The translations under genes were made by a program, and so were the position numbers. A DNA stretch of 64,000 bases, from NCBI RefSeq assembly GCF_001584145.1, contig NZ_CP013232.1, positions 3,906,001 through 3,970,000 on the forward strand, read 5' to 3'. The DNA comes from Collimonas fungivorans. Its GTDB lineage: Bacteria; Pseudomonadota; Gammaproteobacteria; Burkholderiales; Burkholderiaceae_D. The first letter of the stretch is position 1. The number at the start of each line of letters is the position of its first letter. The notes beneath the pieces were generated by a model. That model did no database searches, was not told the DNA's origin, and saw only the letters and a program-made list of their open reading frames with translations. Shown here piece after piece: positions 27,414 to 38,276 of the stretch.

Positions 27414-27582
27414 TACCGAATCCAATATATAAGGCACCGACCAAGACCGTATCGATAGACATCAGCCAGAACTTCTCACGGCATTTTAGAGGACAAAACT
27501 TCGGTTCAGTTCGGATGGAAAGCTGGTAATGTGCAAACTTTTGTTAAATCGAGGCGAAACAGAAAACTCCTACGCCGGACTG

Positions 27583-28131
27583 CTACATGGCGCCGCCGCC
27601 ATTCATGCCGCCCATGCCTTTGCCGCCGCGCCCGCCCTTGCCGGATGGCTTATCCTTGCCGGCCGCCGGACTGCGTTCACAAGATGCCTGGTCCACACGC
27701 TGCAGGCGGTCCGACAGGAACAGCCGCACTGCCTGCCGCTGCTGGTCGTCGAGCGCATCGTTCATGGTCAGCCACAACTCGCGCAGCTGGCGCCCGTCCT
27801 GGGCTGCCAATCCCGATTCGGCGTCGATCGCCGCCGACAGCTGGCGCAAATCGACAGCCGGATCCTTGAGGCCGTTGGCCATGCTGGCCTGCAAATCGCG
27901 CTGCCGTTTTTCCCGTTCGCCGATGATGGCATGGGTCTTGGTCGCCAGCTGACGCCACAAGGTTTGCTGGTTCGGATTCAGATGCAGTTCATCTTTCACC
28001 CCATCCGCCACCGACAGCACGTCCTCGGCGTGAAAATCCATCACCGGCGCCGCCAGCACCGACGTCGCCAGACTCAGGCCGAATACCGCCAAGCCCAGCT
28101 TGAAAGCAGACAGCAACTGGTTAACATACAT
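27583..28131 (-). CDS. Spy/CpxP-like periplasmic protein with Gly/Lys/Met tail
   Basis: A 182-residue exported protein. The signal peptide runs to about residue 28 (SLATSVLAAPV). The middle is charged and helical (ELHLNPNQQTLWRQLATKTH, REKRQRDLQASM), resembling the LTxxQ motif of Spy/CpxP chaperones and metal-sensing periplasmic proteins. After residue 155 it becomes low complexity, rich in Gly, Lys and Met. AGGAG lies six bases before the ATG. It is alone on its strand, divergent from the ABC transporter that follows. Confidence 0.65.
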   Translation of the reverse strand: MYVNQLLSAFKLGLAVFGLSLATSVLAAPVMDFHAEDVLSVADGVKDELHLNPNQQTLWRQLATKTHAIIGEREKRQRDLQASMANGLKDPAVDLRQLSAAIDAESGLAAQDGRQLRELWLTMNDALDDQQRQAVRLFLSDRLQRVDQASCERSPAAGKDKPSGKGGRGGKGMGGMNGGGAM

Positions 28132-28349
28132 GGCAATCTCCTGTAAATAAGTTGGCTAATAAGTTGACTATCCAAATCGGCTATTAAACCGGACTTGCCA
28201 CTCATGCGAGGCAGGTGAATCATTTGGTAACAGCTGGCGGATTATTGATACACGCTGTTGCGGGGCGCAATTTGCCACGCATTACTCTATTCATTGCTTT
28301 ATTATTAGCAACTTATCGCCTGCGCCACTTCACCGGAAGACCGACTCTC

Positions 28350-29303
28350 ATGATAAAAATCTCTGGCCTTACCTTCGATTACCCCGGCCATCGCGCCTTG
28401 CACCAGGTCAGCCTGCAGGTCGAAGCCGGCAGCGTGACCGCGCTGGTCGGCTCCAACGGCGCCGGCAAGACCACGCTGATGCGCTGCATAGCCGGCCTGG
28501 AAACACCCCTCGCGGGCTCGATCAGCGTGGCCGGCATGGATGTGCTGGAACGGCCGCGCGAAGTGCACCGGATCATGGGCTACCTGTCCGATTTCTACGG
28601 CCTGTACCAGTCGCTGACGGTGGCGCAATGTTTTGAATATGCTGCCGCGGCCCAGGGCTTGCCGGCGCCGGCAATTCCGCAAGCGATACAGACCACGGCG
28701 CAGCAGCTGGGGCTGAGCGAACGCCTGCAGCAGACTTGCGACAAACTGTCGCGCGGCTTGCGGCAGCGGGTCGCGATCGGCCAGGCCATCATCCACGGGC
28801 CGAAGATCCTGCTGCTGGACGAACCGGCTTCCGGCCTCGATCCGGAAGCGCGCGCCAGCCTGGCCGGCCTGTTCCGGCTGTTGCAGGCGCAGGGCATGAC
28901 CTTGCTGGTGTCGTCCCACATCCTGGCGGAACTGGACGAATACTCGACCCACATGCTGGCCCTGCGCGACGGCAAGGTGCTGGAGTACCGCGCGCTGGAC
29001 CACGGCAGCACCGCGCTCGCGCCGCGCAAGTCGCTGCGGATCACGCTGGCGCAGGCCAATCCCGGCTTGCGCGCGCAACTGGCGGCGGAACCCGCGCTAC
29101 AGGTCAGCGCCAGCGACGAACGCAGCGCCGACTTCATGTTCAGCGGCGACGAACACGCCCAGGCGGCATTGCTGGCACGCCTGATCGCCGCCGGCCTCCA
29201 GATCTCCAGCTTCTCCGACCAGAAGGAAAACCTGCAGCAATCCTACCTGCGCTCGGTGGCCAGCTATGAACAAAACGGACAAAACAGCGGGAGCGCAACA
29301 TGA
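28350..29303 (+). CDS. ABC transporter ATP-binding protein (export type)
   Basis: A 317-residue ATPase with Walker A GSNGAGKTTLMRCIAG, signature LSRGLRQRVAIGQAI, Walker B ILLLDEPASGLDPEA and switch His in SSHILAEL. This is the DrrA/CcmA-like group that works with ABC-2 permeases. About 80 residues follow the ATPase core, as in multidrug or gliding-type exporters. The start at MIKISGLTFDYPG (28350) fits the family; the frame runs upstream to 28215. It overlaps the permease gene by four bases. The cargo is unknown. Confidence 0.85.
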   Translation: MIKISGLTFDYPGHRALHQVSLQVEAGSVTALVGSNGAGKTTLMRCIAGLETPLAGSISVAGMDVLERPREVHRIMGYLSDFYGLYQSLTVAQCFEYAAAAQGLPAPAIPQAIQTTAQQLGLSERLQQTCDKLSRGLRQRVAIGQAIIHGPKILLLDEPASGLDPEARASLAGLFRLLQAQGMTLLVSSHILAELDEYSTHMLALRDGKVLEYRALDHGSTALAPRKSLRITLAQANPGLRAQLAAEPALQVSASDERSADFMFSGDEHAQAALLARLIAAGLQISSFSDQKENLQQSYLRSVASYEQNGQNSGSAT

Positions 29304-30616
29304 TCAATCCTGAATTCAAACGCAACCTGTGGCTGCAGTTTTCCCTACACCGCCTGATCGCCATGCCTGCCATTCTGGGACTGATTTTTTTCACGCTCAG
29401 CCTCGCCAACGACAATTGGCCTGGCGGCGTGCCGCTGGACAGCGTGGCCCTGATCCTGTTCGCCGGCATCGTCTGCCTGTGGGGCACCCGCAACGCCAGC
29501 AGCGCCGTGATCGAGGAAGTCCGCGACAAGACCTGGGACCAGCAGCGCATGAGCGCGCTCGATCCCTGGACCATGACCTGGGGCAAGCTGTTCGGCGCCA
29601 CCGCCTTCAACTGGTATGGCGGCATCCTGTGCCTGCTGGTTTTCGCGATTGCCGCTTTGGTGCGCGAACATAGCATGACCTTGAGCAGCGGCCTGACCTT
29701 GGTGGCGCTGGGCATCCTGATGCATGCGGCCACGATCGCCCTGAACCTGCACCTGATGCGCAGCGACATGCGCGCCGTGCAACGCGGCGGCATCGCCTGG
29801 GCCGTGGTGCTGATCGCCGTCATATTCGCACCGCCGTTCCGCGCCGCGCCCGATGCTTCCGTCCTTTGGTGGGGCCAGCCGTTTGCCTATAGCTCATTCC
29901 TGCTGGCCAGCACGGTGTTCTTTGCCGCCGTCGCCGTATTCGCCGCCTGGCGCAGCATGAACAGCGCCTTGCAGATCACCACCATTCCCTGGGCCTGGCC
30001 GCTGGCATGCTGCCTGCTGGCCGCCTATGTCGCCGGCTTTGGCGGCGGCGCCGGACTGCTGTGGATAGGATTGCTGTTCGCGCTAGCCATGACCTATGTG
30101 GCGCTGTTCACGGAAGAAAACGACATCGCGCTCTGGCAGCGGGTGGTCGCCAGGGCCAAAGCCGGCAACTGGCACGGCCTGTTCCAGAACCTGCCGATCT
30201 GGCCGACCACGCTGGTCCTGAGCTTCTGCCTGGCGCTGCTGCTGCAGTTCAACGACGCCCAGGAACTGCCGTTCAAACTACGGATAAGCGTGGCCGGCCT
30301 GTCTTTCCTGGCGCCGACGCTGGCCTTGATGCTATTGCGCGACTGCTGCGTCTACCTGTTCTTCGCTTTTTCCGGCAAGAGCAAGCGGGTCGGCGCCACC
30401 ACCATCCTGTACCTGGCGATCATCAACGGCTTGCTGCCGTTCCTGAGCAAGGTCATGGGACTGGATTCGCTCGCCATATTTTTCATGCCGCTGCACATCG
30501 GCAACGGCTGGCTCATGCTTGGCATCGCAGCGCTGCATGCCGTGCTGGCCTTGGCGCTGCTAGGCTGGCGCTGGCGCCAGCAAGCCTTGAAAGATGAATT
30601 GCCGGCCGCCGCTTAA
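29300..30616 (+). CDS. ABC-2-type transporter permease
   Basis: A 438-residue inner-membrane protein with about ten hydrophobic segments. It starts [15 protein letters not shown], and its early loop [21 protein letters not shown] resembles the coupling region of ABC-2 permeases. It is translationally coupled to the ATPase before it (ATGA). The pair probably exports an unknown substrate or supports envelope function. Its TAA stop shares TTAA with the stop of transaldolase on the other strand. Confidence 0.75.
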   Translation: MINPEFKRNLWLQFSLHRLIAMPAILGLIFFTLSLANDNWPGGVPLDSVALILFAGIVCLWGTRNASSAVIEEVRDKTWDQQRMSALDPWTMTWGKLFGATAFNWYGGILCLLVFAIAALVREHSMTLSSGLTLVALGILMHAATIALNLHLMRSDMRAVQRGGIAWAVVLIAVIFAPPFRAAPDASVLWWGQPFAYSSFLLASTVFFAAVAVFAAWRSMNSALQITTIPWAWPLACCLLAAYVAGFGGGAGLLWIGLLFALAMTYVALFTEENDIALWQRVVARAKAGNWHGLFQNLPIWPTTLVLSFCLALLLQFNDAQELPFKLRISVAGLSFLAPTLALMLLRDCCVYLFFAFSGKSKRVGATTILYLAIINGLLPFLSKVMGLDSLAIFFMPLHIGNGWLMLGIAALHAVLALALLGWRWRQQALKDELPAAA

Positions 30617-31572
30617 CTGCGGGCCGATGCCAGCAGGCCTTCGATGATGTGGTCGAGCTTGAAGGCATCGGCGGCGAAACCGCGTATCCCTTCCGCCAGT
30701 TTTTCGGTAGCCATGGCGTCGTCGTTGAGCGCATATCGAAAGCTGGCTTCGTCATAGCTGACTTCTTGCAGATCGGTGGCGGCATCCTTGCCCAGTGCGC
30801 GCACCAAGGGAGCGTCGCTGGCCTGCAGCTGCGCCAGCAGGTCGGGACTGATGGTGAGCAGGTCGCAGCCTGCCAGCGCGGCGATCTGGCCGACGTTGCG
30901 GAAACTCGCTCCCATCACCTCGGTATCGATTCCGAAGCGCTTGTAATAGCTATAGATCTGCGCCACCGATTTCACGCCGGGATCGCTGGCGAGAGTATTG
31001 GCGGATTCGTCCCAGCCGCTGCCGGCCGATTTCTTGTACCAGTCGTAGATGCGGCCAACGAACGGCGAGATCAGGCGCACCTTGGCGGCGCCGCAGGCAA
31101 CCGCCTGGCAGAACGCAAACAGCAGGGTCAGGTTGCAGCGTATGCCTTCACGCTCCAGGATGGCGGCGGCCTGGATGCCTTCCCAGGTCGATGCGATCTT
31201 GATCAGCACCCGCTCGCGGCCGATGCCGGCCGCTTCATACAAGGCCATGATGCGGCGCGCCCGGGCCACGGTGGCGGCGGTATCGAAACTGAGCCTGGCG
31301 TCGACTTCGGTAGAAACCCGGCCCGGCACCACTTGCAGGATCTCCAGGCCAAAACGCACCAGCACCTGGTCGACGATCTGGTCTAGCGGACTGTCGGCAT
31401 GGGCGGCGACTGTCTCGGCCAGCAGCGGCGCGTAGTCTGCCTGCTGCACTGCTTTCAGGATCAGCGAAGGATTGGTGGTGGCGTCGCGCGGCTTGAATTG
31501 CGCCAGCTGCTTGAAATTGCCCGTGTCTGCTACTACCGTCGTGTATTGCTTGAGTTGGTCCAGCTGATTCAT
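30613..31572 (-). CDS. tal: Transaldolase
   Basis: A 319-residue class I transaldolase that moves a dihydroxyacetone unit between sugar phosphates in the pentose phosphate pathway. The N-terminal motif [10 protein letters not shown] and the Schiff-base lysine K125 ([12 protein letters not shown]) are present, with [16 protein letters not shown] and [11 protein letters not shown]. It is the last gene of the sugar operon, 63 bases after xylulokinase. This placement suggests channelling of xylulose 5-phosphate into central metabolism. Confidence 0.94.
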   Translation of the reverse strand: MNQLDQLKQYTTVVADTGNFKQLAQFKPRDATTNPSLILKAVQQADYAPLLAETVAAHADSPLDQIVDQVLVRFGLEILQVVPGRVSTEVDARLSFDTAATVARARRIMALYEAAGIGRERVLIKIASTWEGIQAAAILEREGIRCNLTLLFAFCQAVACGAAKVRLISPFVGRIYDWYKKSAGSGWDESANTLASDPGVKSVAQIYSYYKRFGIDTEVMGASFRNVGQIAALAGCDLLTISPDLLAQLQASDAPLVRALGKDAATDLQEVSYDEASFRYALNDDAMATEKLAEGIRGFAADAFKLDHIIEGLLASARS

Positions 31573-31635
31573 GTCTGTCCTTGTATGTAGAGATGCAATA
31601 AGAATTCAAAGATCGGTTAAAGTTCAGTCGTAGGT

Positions 31636-33120
31636 TCAGCCATGTAAAGCGTGCGCAGCCGCGAACAGGCCGCGGAATTTCCGGTAACGTTCTTGCAGCA
31701 TCTCCTGTTGCCCGGCCGCCGGCACGAAGCGTGCCTTGACCGGCATGCCGAGCCCCGGCAGATCGCGGCCGCGCCCATATGCCAGGAAGCCCAGCTTGGC
31801 GGCGCCGATGCAGGCGCTGAGCTCGCTGCCGGACAAGGTGCAGATTTCGCGGTCAAGAATGTTGGATAACAGTTGCGCCCAATAATTGCTGCGGGCGCCG
31901 CCGCCAACCAGCGAGCAAGTGGTTACCTCCGCGCCCGCCGACTGCACCGCGGCCATGGCATCGAGCAGGCCGAAACCAACCCCTTCCAGCACGGCGTAAC
32001 CGAGCATCGCCGGCGTCGTCTCATAGGAAAGATTCATGAAACCGCCGCGCAGCAGCGGATCGTTGTGCGGAGTGCGTTCGCCAGCCAGATAGGGCAGGAA
32101 CAAGGGTGTCGCCGCAGGAACCGGCTGGTTCAGCGGCACCCGTTCCTGCGCCAATTGCAGCAGGGCCTGTTCATCGACCTGCCCCAGCAGCTGGGTGACC
32201 CAGCGCAGGCAGCTGGCGCCGGCCAGCATCGCGCCCATGGTGTACCAGCGCTGCGGCAGCGCGTGGCAAAAGCTGTGCACCGCGCTGGCCGGGTTGCCGG
32301 CCACATGGTCGGTAATCGCGACCACGGCGGCGCTGGTGCCCAGCGTGACAAACGCCTGGCCGGCCTCGATCGCGCCAATGCCGACCGCCGATACCGGATT
32401 GTCGCCGCCGCCGCCGGCCACCAGTACCCGTGGCTGCAGCGCCAGTTGCGAGGCCGCGCCGGCGCACAGGTCGGCAGCCGCCGCGGAGCCTTCTACCAGG
32501 CGCGGCATTTGATGCAGTTCCAGTCCGGTAGCTTGCAGCATGGGTTCGAACCAGTCGCGCTTATGCACGTCCAGCCACAGCGTGCCGGCGGCGTCGGAGA
32601 CGTCGCTGATGCGCTCGCCGGTCAACTGCAGGCGCAGGTAGTCCTTGGGCGACAGCACACAGGAAATGCGGCTGAACACTTGCGGTTCATGTTCGCGCAG
32701 CCACAGCAGCTTGGGCGCGGTCAGGCCCGCCATCGGCAAGCTGCCGGTGATATCGGCGAAAGCGGGATGTTCGCGCTCCAGCCATTGCGCTTGCACCAGC
32801 GCACGTGAATCGTCCCACAGGATAGCCGGACGCAGCACATGGTCGCCCTGGTCCAGCAACACGGCTCCATGCATCTGTCCCGACAAGCCTATGCAGCGCA
32901 CCCTGGCGTACACATCCGGCTGCTGCTGCCGCAACTGATGCAGGCCTGCCAGGCAGGCTTGCCACCAGTCCTCCGGATCCTGTTCAGACCAGCCGGCCTG
33001 CGGCCGCGAGATGGTCAGGCGAACCCCTGTATGCGCCAGCACCGTGCCGCTTTCATCCAGCAAGACCGCTTTCAGTTCCGACGTGCCGAGATCTATCCCG
33101 AGTGATATGGGACTGTCCAT
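31636..33120 (-). CDS. xylB: Xylulokinase
   Basis: A 494-residue FGGY-family kinase that phosphorylates D-xylulose with ATP. It starts MDSPISLGIDLGTSELKAVLLDE (ATP-binding phosphate loop), followed by LSGQMHGAVLLDQ and AILWDDSRA, typical of XylB, and LVGGGARSNYWAQLLSNI (second FGGY signature). The start follows the LacI stop by 26 bases in the same operon. No xylose isomerase or pentitol dehydrogenase lies nearby, so the origin of xylulose is open. Confidence 0.92.
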   Translation of the reverse strand: MDSPISLGIDLGTSELKAVLLDESGTVLAHTGVRLTISRPQAGWSEQDPEDWWQACLAGLHQLRQQQPDVYARVRCIGLSGQMHGAVLLDQGDHVLRPAILWDDSRALVQAQWLEREHPAFADITGSLPMAGLTAPKLLWLREHEPQVFSRISCVLSPKDYLRLQLTGERISDVSDAAGTLWLDVHKRDWFEPMLQATGLELHQMPRLVEGSAAAADLCAGAASQLALQPRVLVAGGGGDNPVSAVGIGAIEAGQAFVTLGTSAAVVAITDHVAGNPASAVHSFCHALPQRWYTMGAMLAGASCLRWVTQLLGQVDEQALLQLAQERVPLNQPVPAATPLFLPYLAGERTPHNDPLLRGGFMNLSYETTPAMLGYAVLEGVGFGLLDAMAAVQSAGAEVTTCSLVGGGARSNYWAQLLSNILDREICTLSGSELSACIGAAKLGFLAYGRGRDLPGLGMPVKARFVPAAGQQEMLQERYRKFRGLFAAAHALHG

Positions 33121-33146
33121 AAATTTCCGTTTCTACTAAAAATGGT

Positions 33147-34145
33147 TCAAAGACAGCCGCAGGAATTACGGACGCGCAGGGTGGGTGCCAGCCGCACCGT
33201 CTGCTTTTTGCCGTCCGGCGCCTCGATCCTTTTCATCAACAGCTTGACCGCCCGCGTCCCCAGTTCCTTGACCGGCTGCGCCATCACCGTCAAGCGCGGA
33301 ATGAAGAAATCGGCCCAGTCGAAATCGTCGAAACCCACCAGGGCAATCTGCTCCGGCACGTCGATCTTGGCGTCGCGCAAGGCATGCATGGCGCCGATGG
33401 TCATCAGGTTGTTGGCCGCCATGATGGCGGTTGGCGGTGCTGCCAGCGTCAGCAGCTGGCGGGTCGCCAGCCGCGCCGGTTCGCTGCTCGATTCGCCGCT
33501 GACCAGCAGCGCCGGGTCGAACCGCAGGCCGGCGGCATCCAGCGCGGCGCGGTAACCTTCAATCCGCTCGTCGGTGGTAGTCAGGCCGGGGCTGCCGGAA
33601 ATCAGCGCGATGCGCTTGTGTCCGTGTTCGACCAGGTGGCTGACCAGCTCTTGCGAGGATTTCTTGTTTTCCACCCCGACCTGGTCGAAACCCTGGGCCA
33701 CCAGGCGATCGACCAGCACCGCCGGGATCTCGTTGGCGCGCAGGTATTCCAGCGCCAGGTGCTGCGGATCGGCGGACGGCGCCAGCAGGATGCCGTCGAC
33801 CCGCCGGTGGTGCAGCGCCTTGACCGCGCGCAGCTCCTGCTCCGGGTCGTCGCGGGTGTCGACGTACAGCATCATGATGCCGTGCCTGGCGCATTCGGTT
33901 TCGATGGCGTGCACGGTCTCGCTGAAATAATGGTTGGAGAGCGCGGAAATCGCCACGCCTATGGTGTTCGATGTCGAGCGCGCCAGCGAGCGCGCCAGGG
34001 TGTTGGGGATGTAGCCGAGCGCCTGGATCGCCGCCTCCACCGCACGTACGGTAGCCGGGCTCACCTTGCGGGTGCCGTTCAAGACATGCGAGACCGTCGA
34101 AGTCGAGACCTTCGCGATTCTTGCGACATCATCCATCGTAGCCAA
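33147..34145 (-). CDS. LacI-family transcriptional regulator of the sugar operon
   Basis: A 332-residue regulator. The N-terminal LacI helix-turn-helix is clear (TMDDVARIAKVSTSTVSHVL, then NGTRKVSPATVRAVEAAIQ and the hinge helix NTLARSLARS). The remainder is a periplasmic-binding-protein-like sugar sensor (FSETVHAIETECARHG, VGFDDFDWADFFIPRLTVM). It is coded within the operon, between rbsB and xylB. A likely operator is one of the palindromes at 37869-37882 or 38141-38168. Confidence 0.9.
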   Translation of the reverse strand: MATMDDVARIAKVSTSTVSHVLNGTRKVSPATVRAVEAAIQALGYIPNTLARSLARSTSNTIGVAISALSNHYFSETVHAIETECARHGIMMLYVDTRDDPEQELRAVKALHHRRVDGILLAPSADPQHLALEYLRANEIPAVLVDRLVAQGFDQVGVENKKSSQELVSHLVEHGHKRIALISGSPGLTTTDERIEGYRAALDAAGLRFDPALLVSGESSSEPARLATRQLLTLAAPPTAIMAANNLMTIGAMHALRDAKIDVPEQIALVGFDDFDWADFFIPRLTVMAQPVKELGTRAVKLLMKRIEAPDGKKQTVRLAPTLRVRNSCGCL

Positions 34146-34218
34146 TTGTGTCCCCTATTTTTTGTGCTCTAGAACGGCGGCTGCCGACAACATGGTTCCG
34201 GCCGCCGCTTGGCTCACG

Positions 34219-35160
34219 TCAGCGCTGGCTGGACCAGCCTTTATAAGTAGCCACATTATCATGAGTAATCAGCACCGGCGCCAGCAAAACAACTGGCTTG
34301 GCGGGACGCTTGCCGTTCAGGATGTCATAACCGATGGCCACCGCATCCTGGGCCTGGGCCCAAGGGTCCTGGCTGGACGAGGCCTGGATCGAAGTACCCG
34401 ATTTCAACGCCGCTTCGATATCCGGCGCGCCGTCGACCGAGGTGATGATGATGCCGCTGCGCTTGAGCTGCTTGGCGGCGAGGTCGCTGCCGATCGCCTG
34501 CGGATCGTTGATGGTGAACAAGCCGTCGATTTTCGGGAAGCGCGTCAGGTAGCCTTGCATGGCATTCAGGCCGCCTTCGCGCGAGCCCTTGCCGTCCTGG
34601 TCGTCGGACAGCACCTTGATGCCGGGCGCGGCGGCGAACACGGCTTTGCAGCCTTTGACGCGGTCGGTGACAGCAGTCACCTGCGGTCCGTTCTGGATGA
34701 TCACGTTGCCCTTGCCGCCCAGCTTGTCGACCAGGTATTTGCAAGCCAGCTTGCCGGCCAGTTCATTGTCGGTCTGCACCGTGGCATCGACGCCCTTGGC
34801 GCCGACATCCACCGCCACCACCACGATCCCGGCCTTTTGCGCTTTCTTGATGGCCGGCTCGATGGCGACCGGATCGGTGGCGTTCAGCAGGATCAGGTCG
34901 ACCCCGGCTGAAATGAAATTGTCGATTTGCGTAAACTGCTTGCTCAGGTCGTAGTCGGCTGACACCGCGGTGACCTTGACGTTGGGATTGATCTGCTGGG
35001 CTTTGGCCTTGGCGCCGTTGGCCAGCGTCACAAAATAGGGATTGCCGAGCGAACCGACGGTGATGCCGACCGCCTTCAGTTCCCGCGCCTGCACCACGCC
35101 CGACATGGTCAAGGCCAGCGTCAGCGGAAGTATTGCTGCCATAGCGAATTTTTTCATCAT
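34219..35160 (-). CDS. Sugar ABC transporter substrate-binding protein (RbsB-like)
   Basis: A 313-residue periplasmic binding protein of the ribose/xylose (CUT2) type. Signal MMKKFAMAAILPLTLALTMS; the first of two adjacent ATGs has AGGAG seven bases upstream, so I reject the longer frame that starts at 35298. Core motifs are GITVGSLGNPYFVTLANGAK, ISAGVDLILLNATDP and DGLFTINDPQAIGSD. With xylulokinase in the operon the cargo is probably a pentose or pentitol, but this is inference. Confidence 0.9.
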   Translation of the reverse strand: MMKKFAMAAILPLTLALTMSGVVQARELKAVGITVGSLGNPYFVTLANGAKAKAQQINPNVKVTAVSADYDLSKQFTQIDNFISAGVDLILLNATDPVAIEPAIKKAQKAGIVVVAVDVGAKGVDATVQTDNELAGKLACKYLVDKLGGKGNVIIQNGPQVTAVTDRVKGCKAVFAAAPGIKVLSDDQDGKGSREGGLNAMQGYLTRFPKIDGLFTINDPQAIGSDLAAKQLKRSGIIITSVDGAPDIEAALKSGTSIQASSSQDPWAQAQDAVAIGYDILNGKRPAKPVVLLAPVLITHDNVATYKGWSSQR

Positions 35161-35251
35161 GCTTGATCTCCTGTTGCCGGTCATATCGAAATCCAGGCGC
35201 GACGACCAGCTTGCCGCGTCCGGTGGTCCATAAATGTTGTGAAGCGCGGAT

Positions 35252-36238
35252 TTAAGTACGTGCGCCCGATTGCCGGTAACGGTCGAGCGCCACCGCACCG
35301 ATGATCACGATGCCCTTGATGATGTATTGCCAGATATCGGACACGCCCAGCAGCACCAGGCCGTTGGTCAGCACCGCGATGATCAGCGCGCCGACCAGGG
35401 TGCCGCCGATGGAGCCGACGCCGCCGGTAAAGCTGGTGCCGCCAAGGATCACCGCTGCGATCGCATCCAGCTCATAGGATTGCCCCAGCTGCAGGCCGTT
35501 GGCCGCGGACAGGCGCGACGCCGTCATCACCGCGCCCAGGCCAGCCAGCAAGCCTGACACCGCATACACGAACAGCAGCACCTTCCACACCTTGATGCCG
35601 GACAGGCGCGCCGCTTCGTGGTTGCCGCCGACCGCGTAGATCTGCACGCCGATCACGGTACGGCGCAGGATGAACCAGGAAACCGCCACCACCAGCAAGG
35701 CGATGATCACCAGCCAGGGCACGCCCAGCACCGAATCGTTGCCGATGAAAGCGAACGGCAGTTCGGCGTTGAACACTGTCTTGTCGTCCGCCAACAGGCG
35801 CGCCAGGCCGCGCATCGCAGTCAGCGCGCCGAGCGTGACGATAAATGGCGGCAAGCGCATGAAAGCGATCAGGACGCCGTTGGCCAGTCCCAGCAGCAGC
35901 CCGAAACCGACGCCGGCAGCAATTCCCAGCATGCCGAACTGCGGCGACAGCGAAGCCAGCATCGCCACCACCGCCGACGCCGCCAGGATCGCGCCGACCG
36001 AAAGGTCGATGCCGGCGGTCAGGATGACGAAGGTCATGCCGGCCGCCAGCACGATGTTCACCGAGGCTTGCTGGGTGATGATCGACAGGTTCTGCACCGT
36101 GAAGAAGTTTTCGCTCATCAGGGCGAAACCCAGCACCAGCAACAGCAGCACCGGCAGCATGCCGACCGTGCGCAACAAACCGCGCAGCTGCTCGCGCTTG
36201 CCGATAGTTTCGGCCGTGATCTTGCTACTAGCTTCCAT
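35252..36238 (-). CDS. Sugar ABC transporter permease (RbsC-like)
   Basis: A 328-residue CUT2-family permease with about nine or ten hydrophobic segments. Typical stretches are AAGMTFVILTAGIDLSVG, ANGVLIAFMRLPPFIVTLG and AVGGNHEAARLSGIKVWK. ATG 36238 (MEASSKITAE) has AGGAG nine bases upstream; ATG 36268 lacks a site. It sits between the ATPase and the binding-protein gene. Confidence 0.92.
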   Translation of the reverse strand: MEASSKITAETIGKREQLRGLLRTVGMLPVLLLLVLGFALMSENFFTVQNLSIITQQASVNIVLAAGMTFVILTAGIDLSVGAILAASAVVAMLASLSPQFGMLGIAAGVGFGLLLGLANGVLIAFMRLPPFIVTLGALTAMRGLARLLADDKTVFNAELPFAFIGNDSVLGVPWLVIIALLVVAVSWFILRRTVIGVQIYAVGGNHEAARLSGIKVWKVLLFVYAVSGLLAGLGAVMTASRLSAANGLQLGQSYELDAIAAVILGGTSFTGGVGSIGGTLVGALIIAVLTNGLVLLGVSDIWQYIIKGIVIIGAVALDRYRQSGART

Positions 36239-36302
36239 GATAGTTGTCTCCTTGCTGTTCTGATTCATGATTACCGCCTAACGTGCTCAAACCGCCTGCC
36301 GA

Positions 36303-37850
<1,548 letters not shown>

Positions 37851-37868
37851 GAATAACCCCTTGTTTTG

Positions 37869-37882
37869 ACTGATCGATCAGT
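37869..37882. promoter_or_regulatory. 14-bp palindrome ACTGATCGATCAGT before rbsA
   Basis: Perfect palindrome 18 bases upstream of the rbsA ATG, flanked by GTTTTG and CAAAAC that widen the symmetry. Position and form suit an operator for the operon's LacI regulator, though it lies between the ribosome site and any promoter. Confidence 0.4.
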
Positions 37883-38140
37883 TTTTTTCAAAACTCGTCG
37901 AATCGATGAAAAACTTGTGCGACCGGATAAGATTTTTCGGGAAAATCAAGGAGTCGACAATGTCAACAACATTCTTGGCGTGAGCGAACGCTCAATATAA
38001 GCTCTTGATGCTGGTGCGAAGCCAAGGCCTGGCGCCTTGCCGGGATGCGGGATTTTCATTTGTCTCCTTGCGTCTTTTATCTTTATCTGGGCCGCGCCGA
38101 AATACGGTTTGCGACCTGATTTGCGATCAATATTAGTGGA

Positions 38141-38168
38141 AAGCAAGCGCTTGCGCAAGCGCTTGCTT
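38141..38168. promoter_or_regulatory. Double GCAAGCGCTTGC palindrome
   Basis: Two adjacent copies of GCAAGCGCTTGC with AA/TT ends make a perfect 28-bp palindrome, followed on the plus strand by a run of seven T's. GCAAGCGCTTGC resembles LacI/GalR-family operators. On the plus strand the same sequence would also fold as an intrinsic terminator, but no plus-strand gene ends here. Confidence 0.5.
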
Positions 38169-38201
38169 TTTTTGATGCTCAGGCAATGTAAACGATGCTG
38201 G

Positions 38202-38231
38202 CAAAAAAAAACACCTCCGCGAAGGAGGTGT
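38202..38231 (-). terminator. Rho-independent terminator of pmbA
   Basis: Read on the minus strand, the stem ACACCTCC/GGAGGTGT (38211-38218 and 38224-38231) has a five-base loop and is followed by nine T's. It begins 46 bases after the pmbA stop. Confidence 0.85.
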
Positions 38232-38276
38232 CGAATAACGCTTAAAACCGCCTGTACGGCGGCAGGATACCTGTGG

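Larger units (their letters stand above)
37851..38206. promoter_or_regulatory. Upstream region of the sugar operon
   Basis: This 356-base gap lies between the rbsA start and the pmbA terminator. It holds two notable palindromes (37869-37882 and 38141-38168, listed separately) and a small inverted repeat GAGCGAACGCTC at 37982-37993. I see no convincing gene here. Confidence 0.55.
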
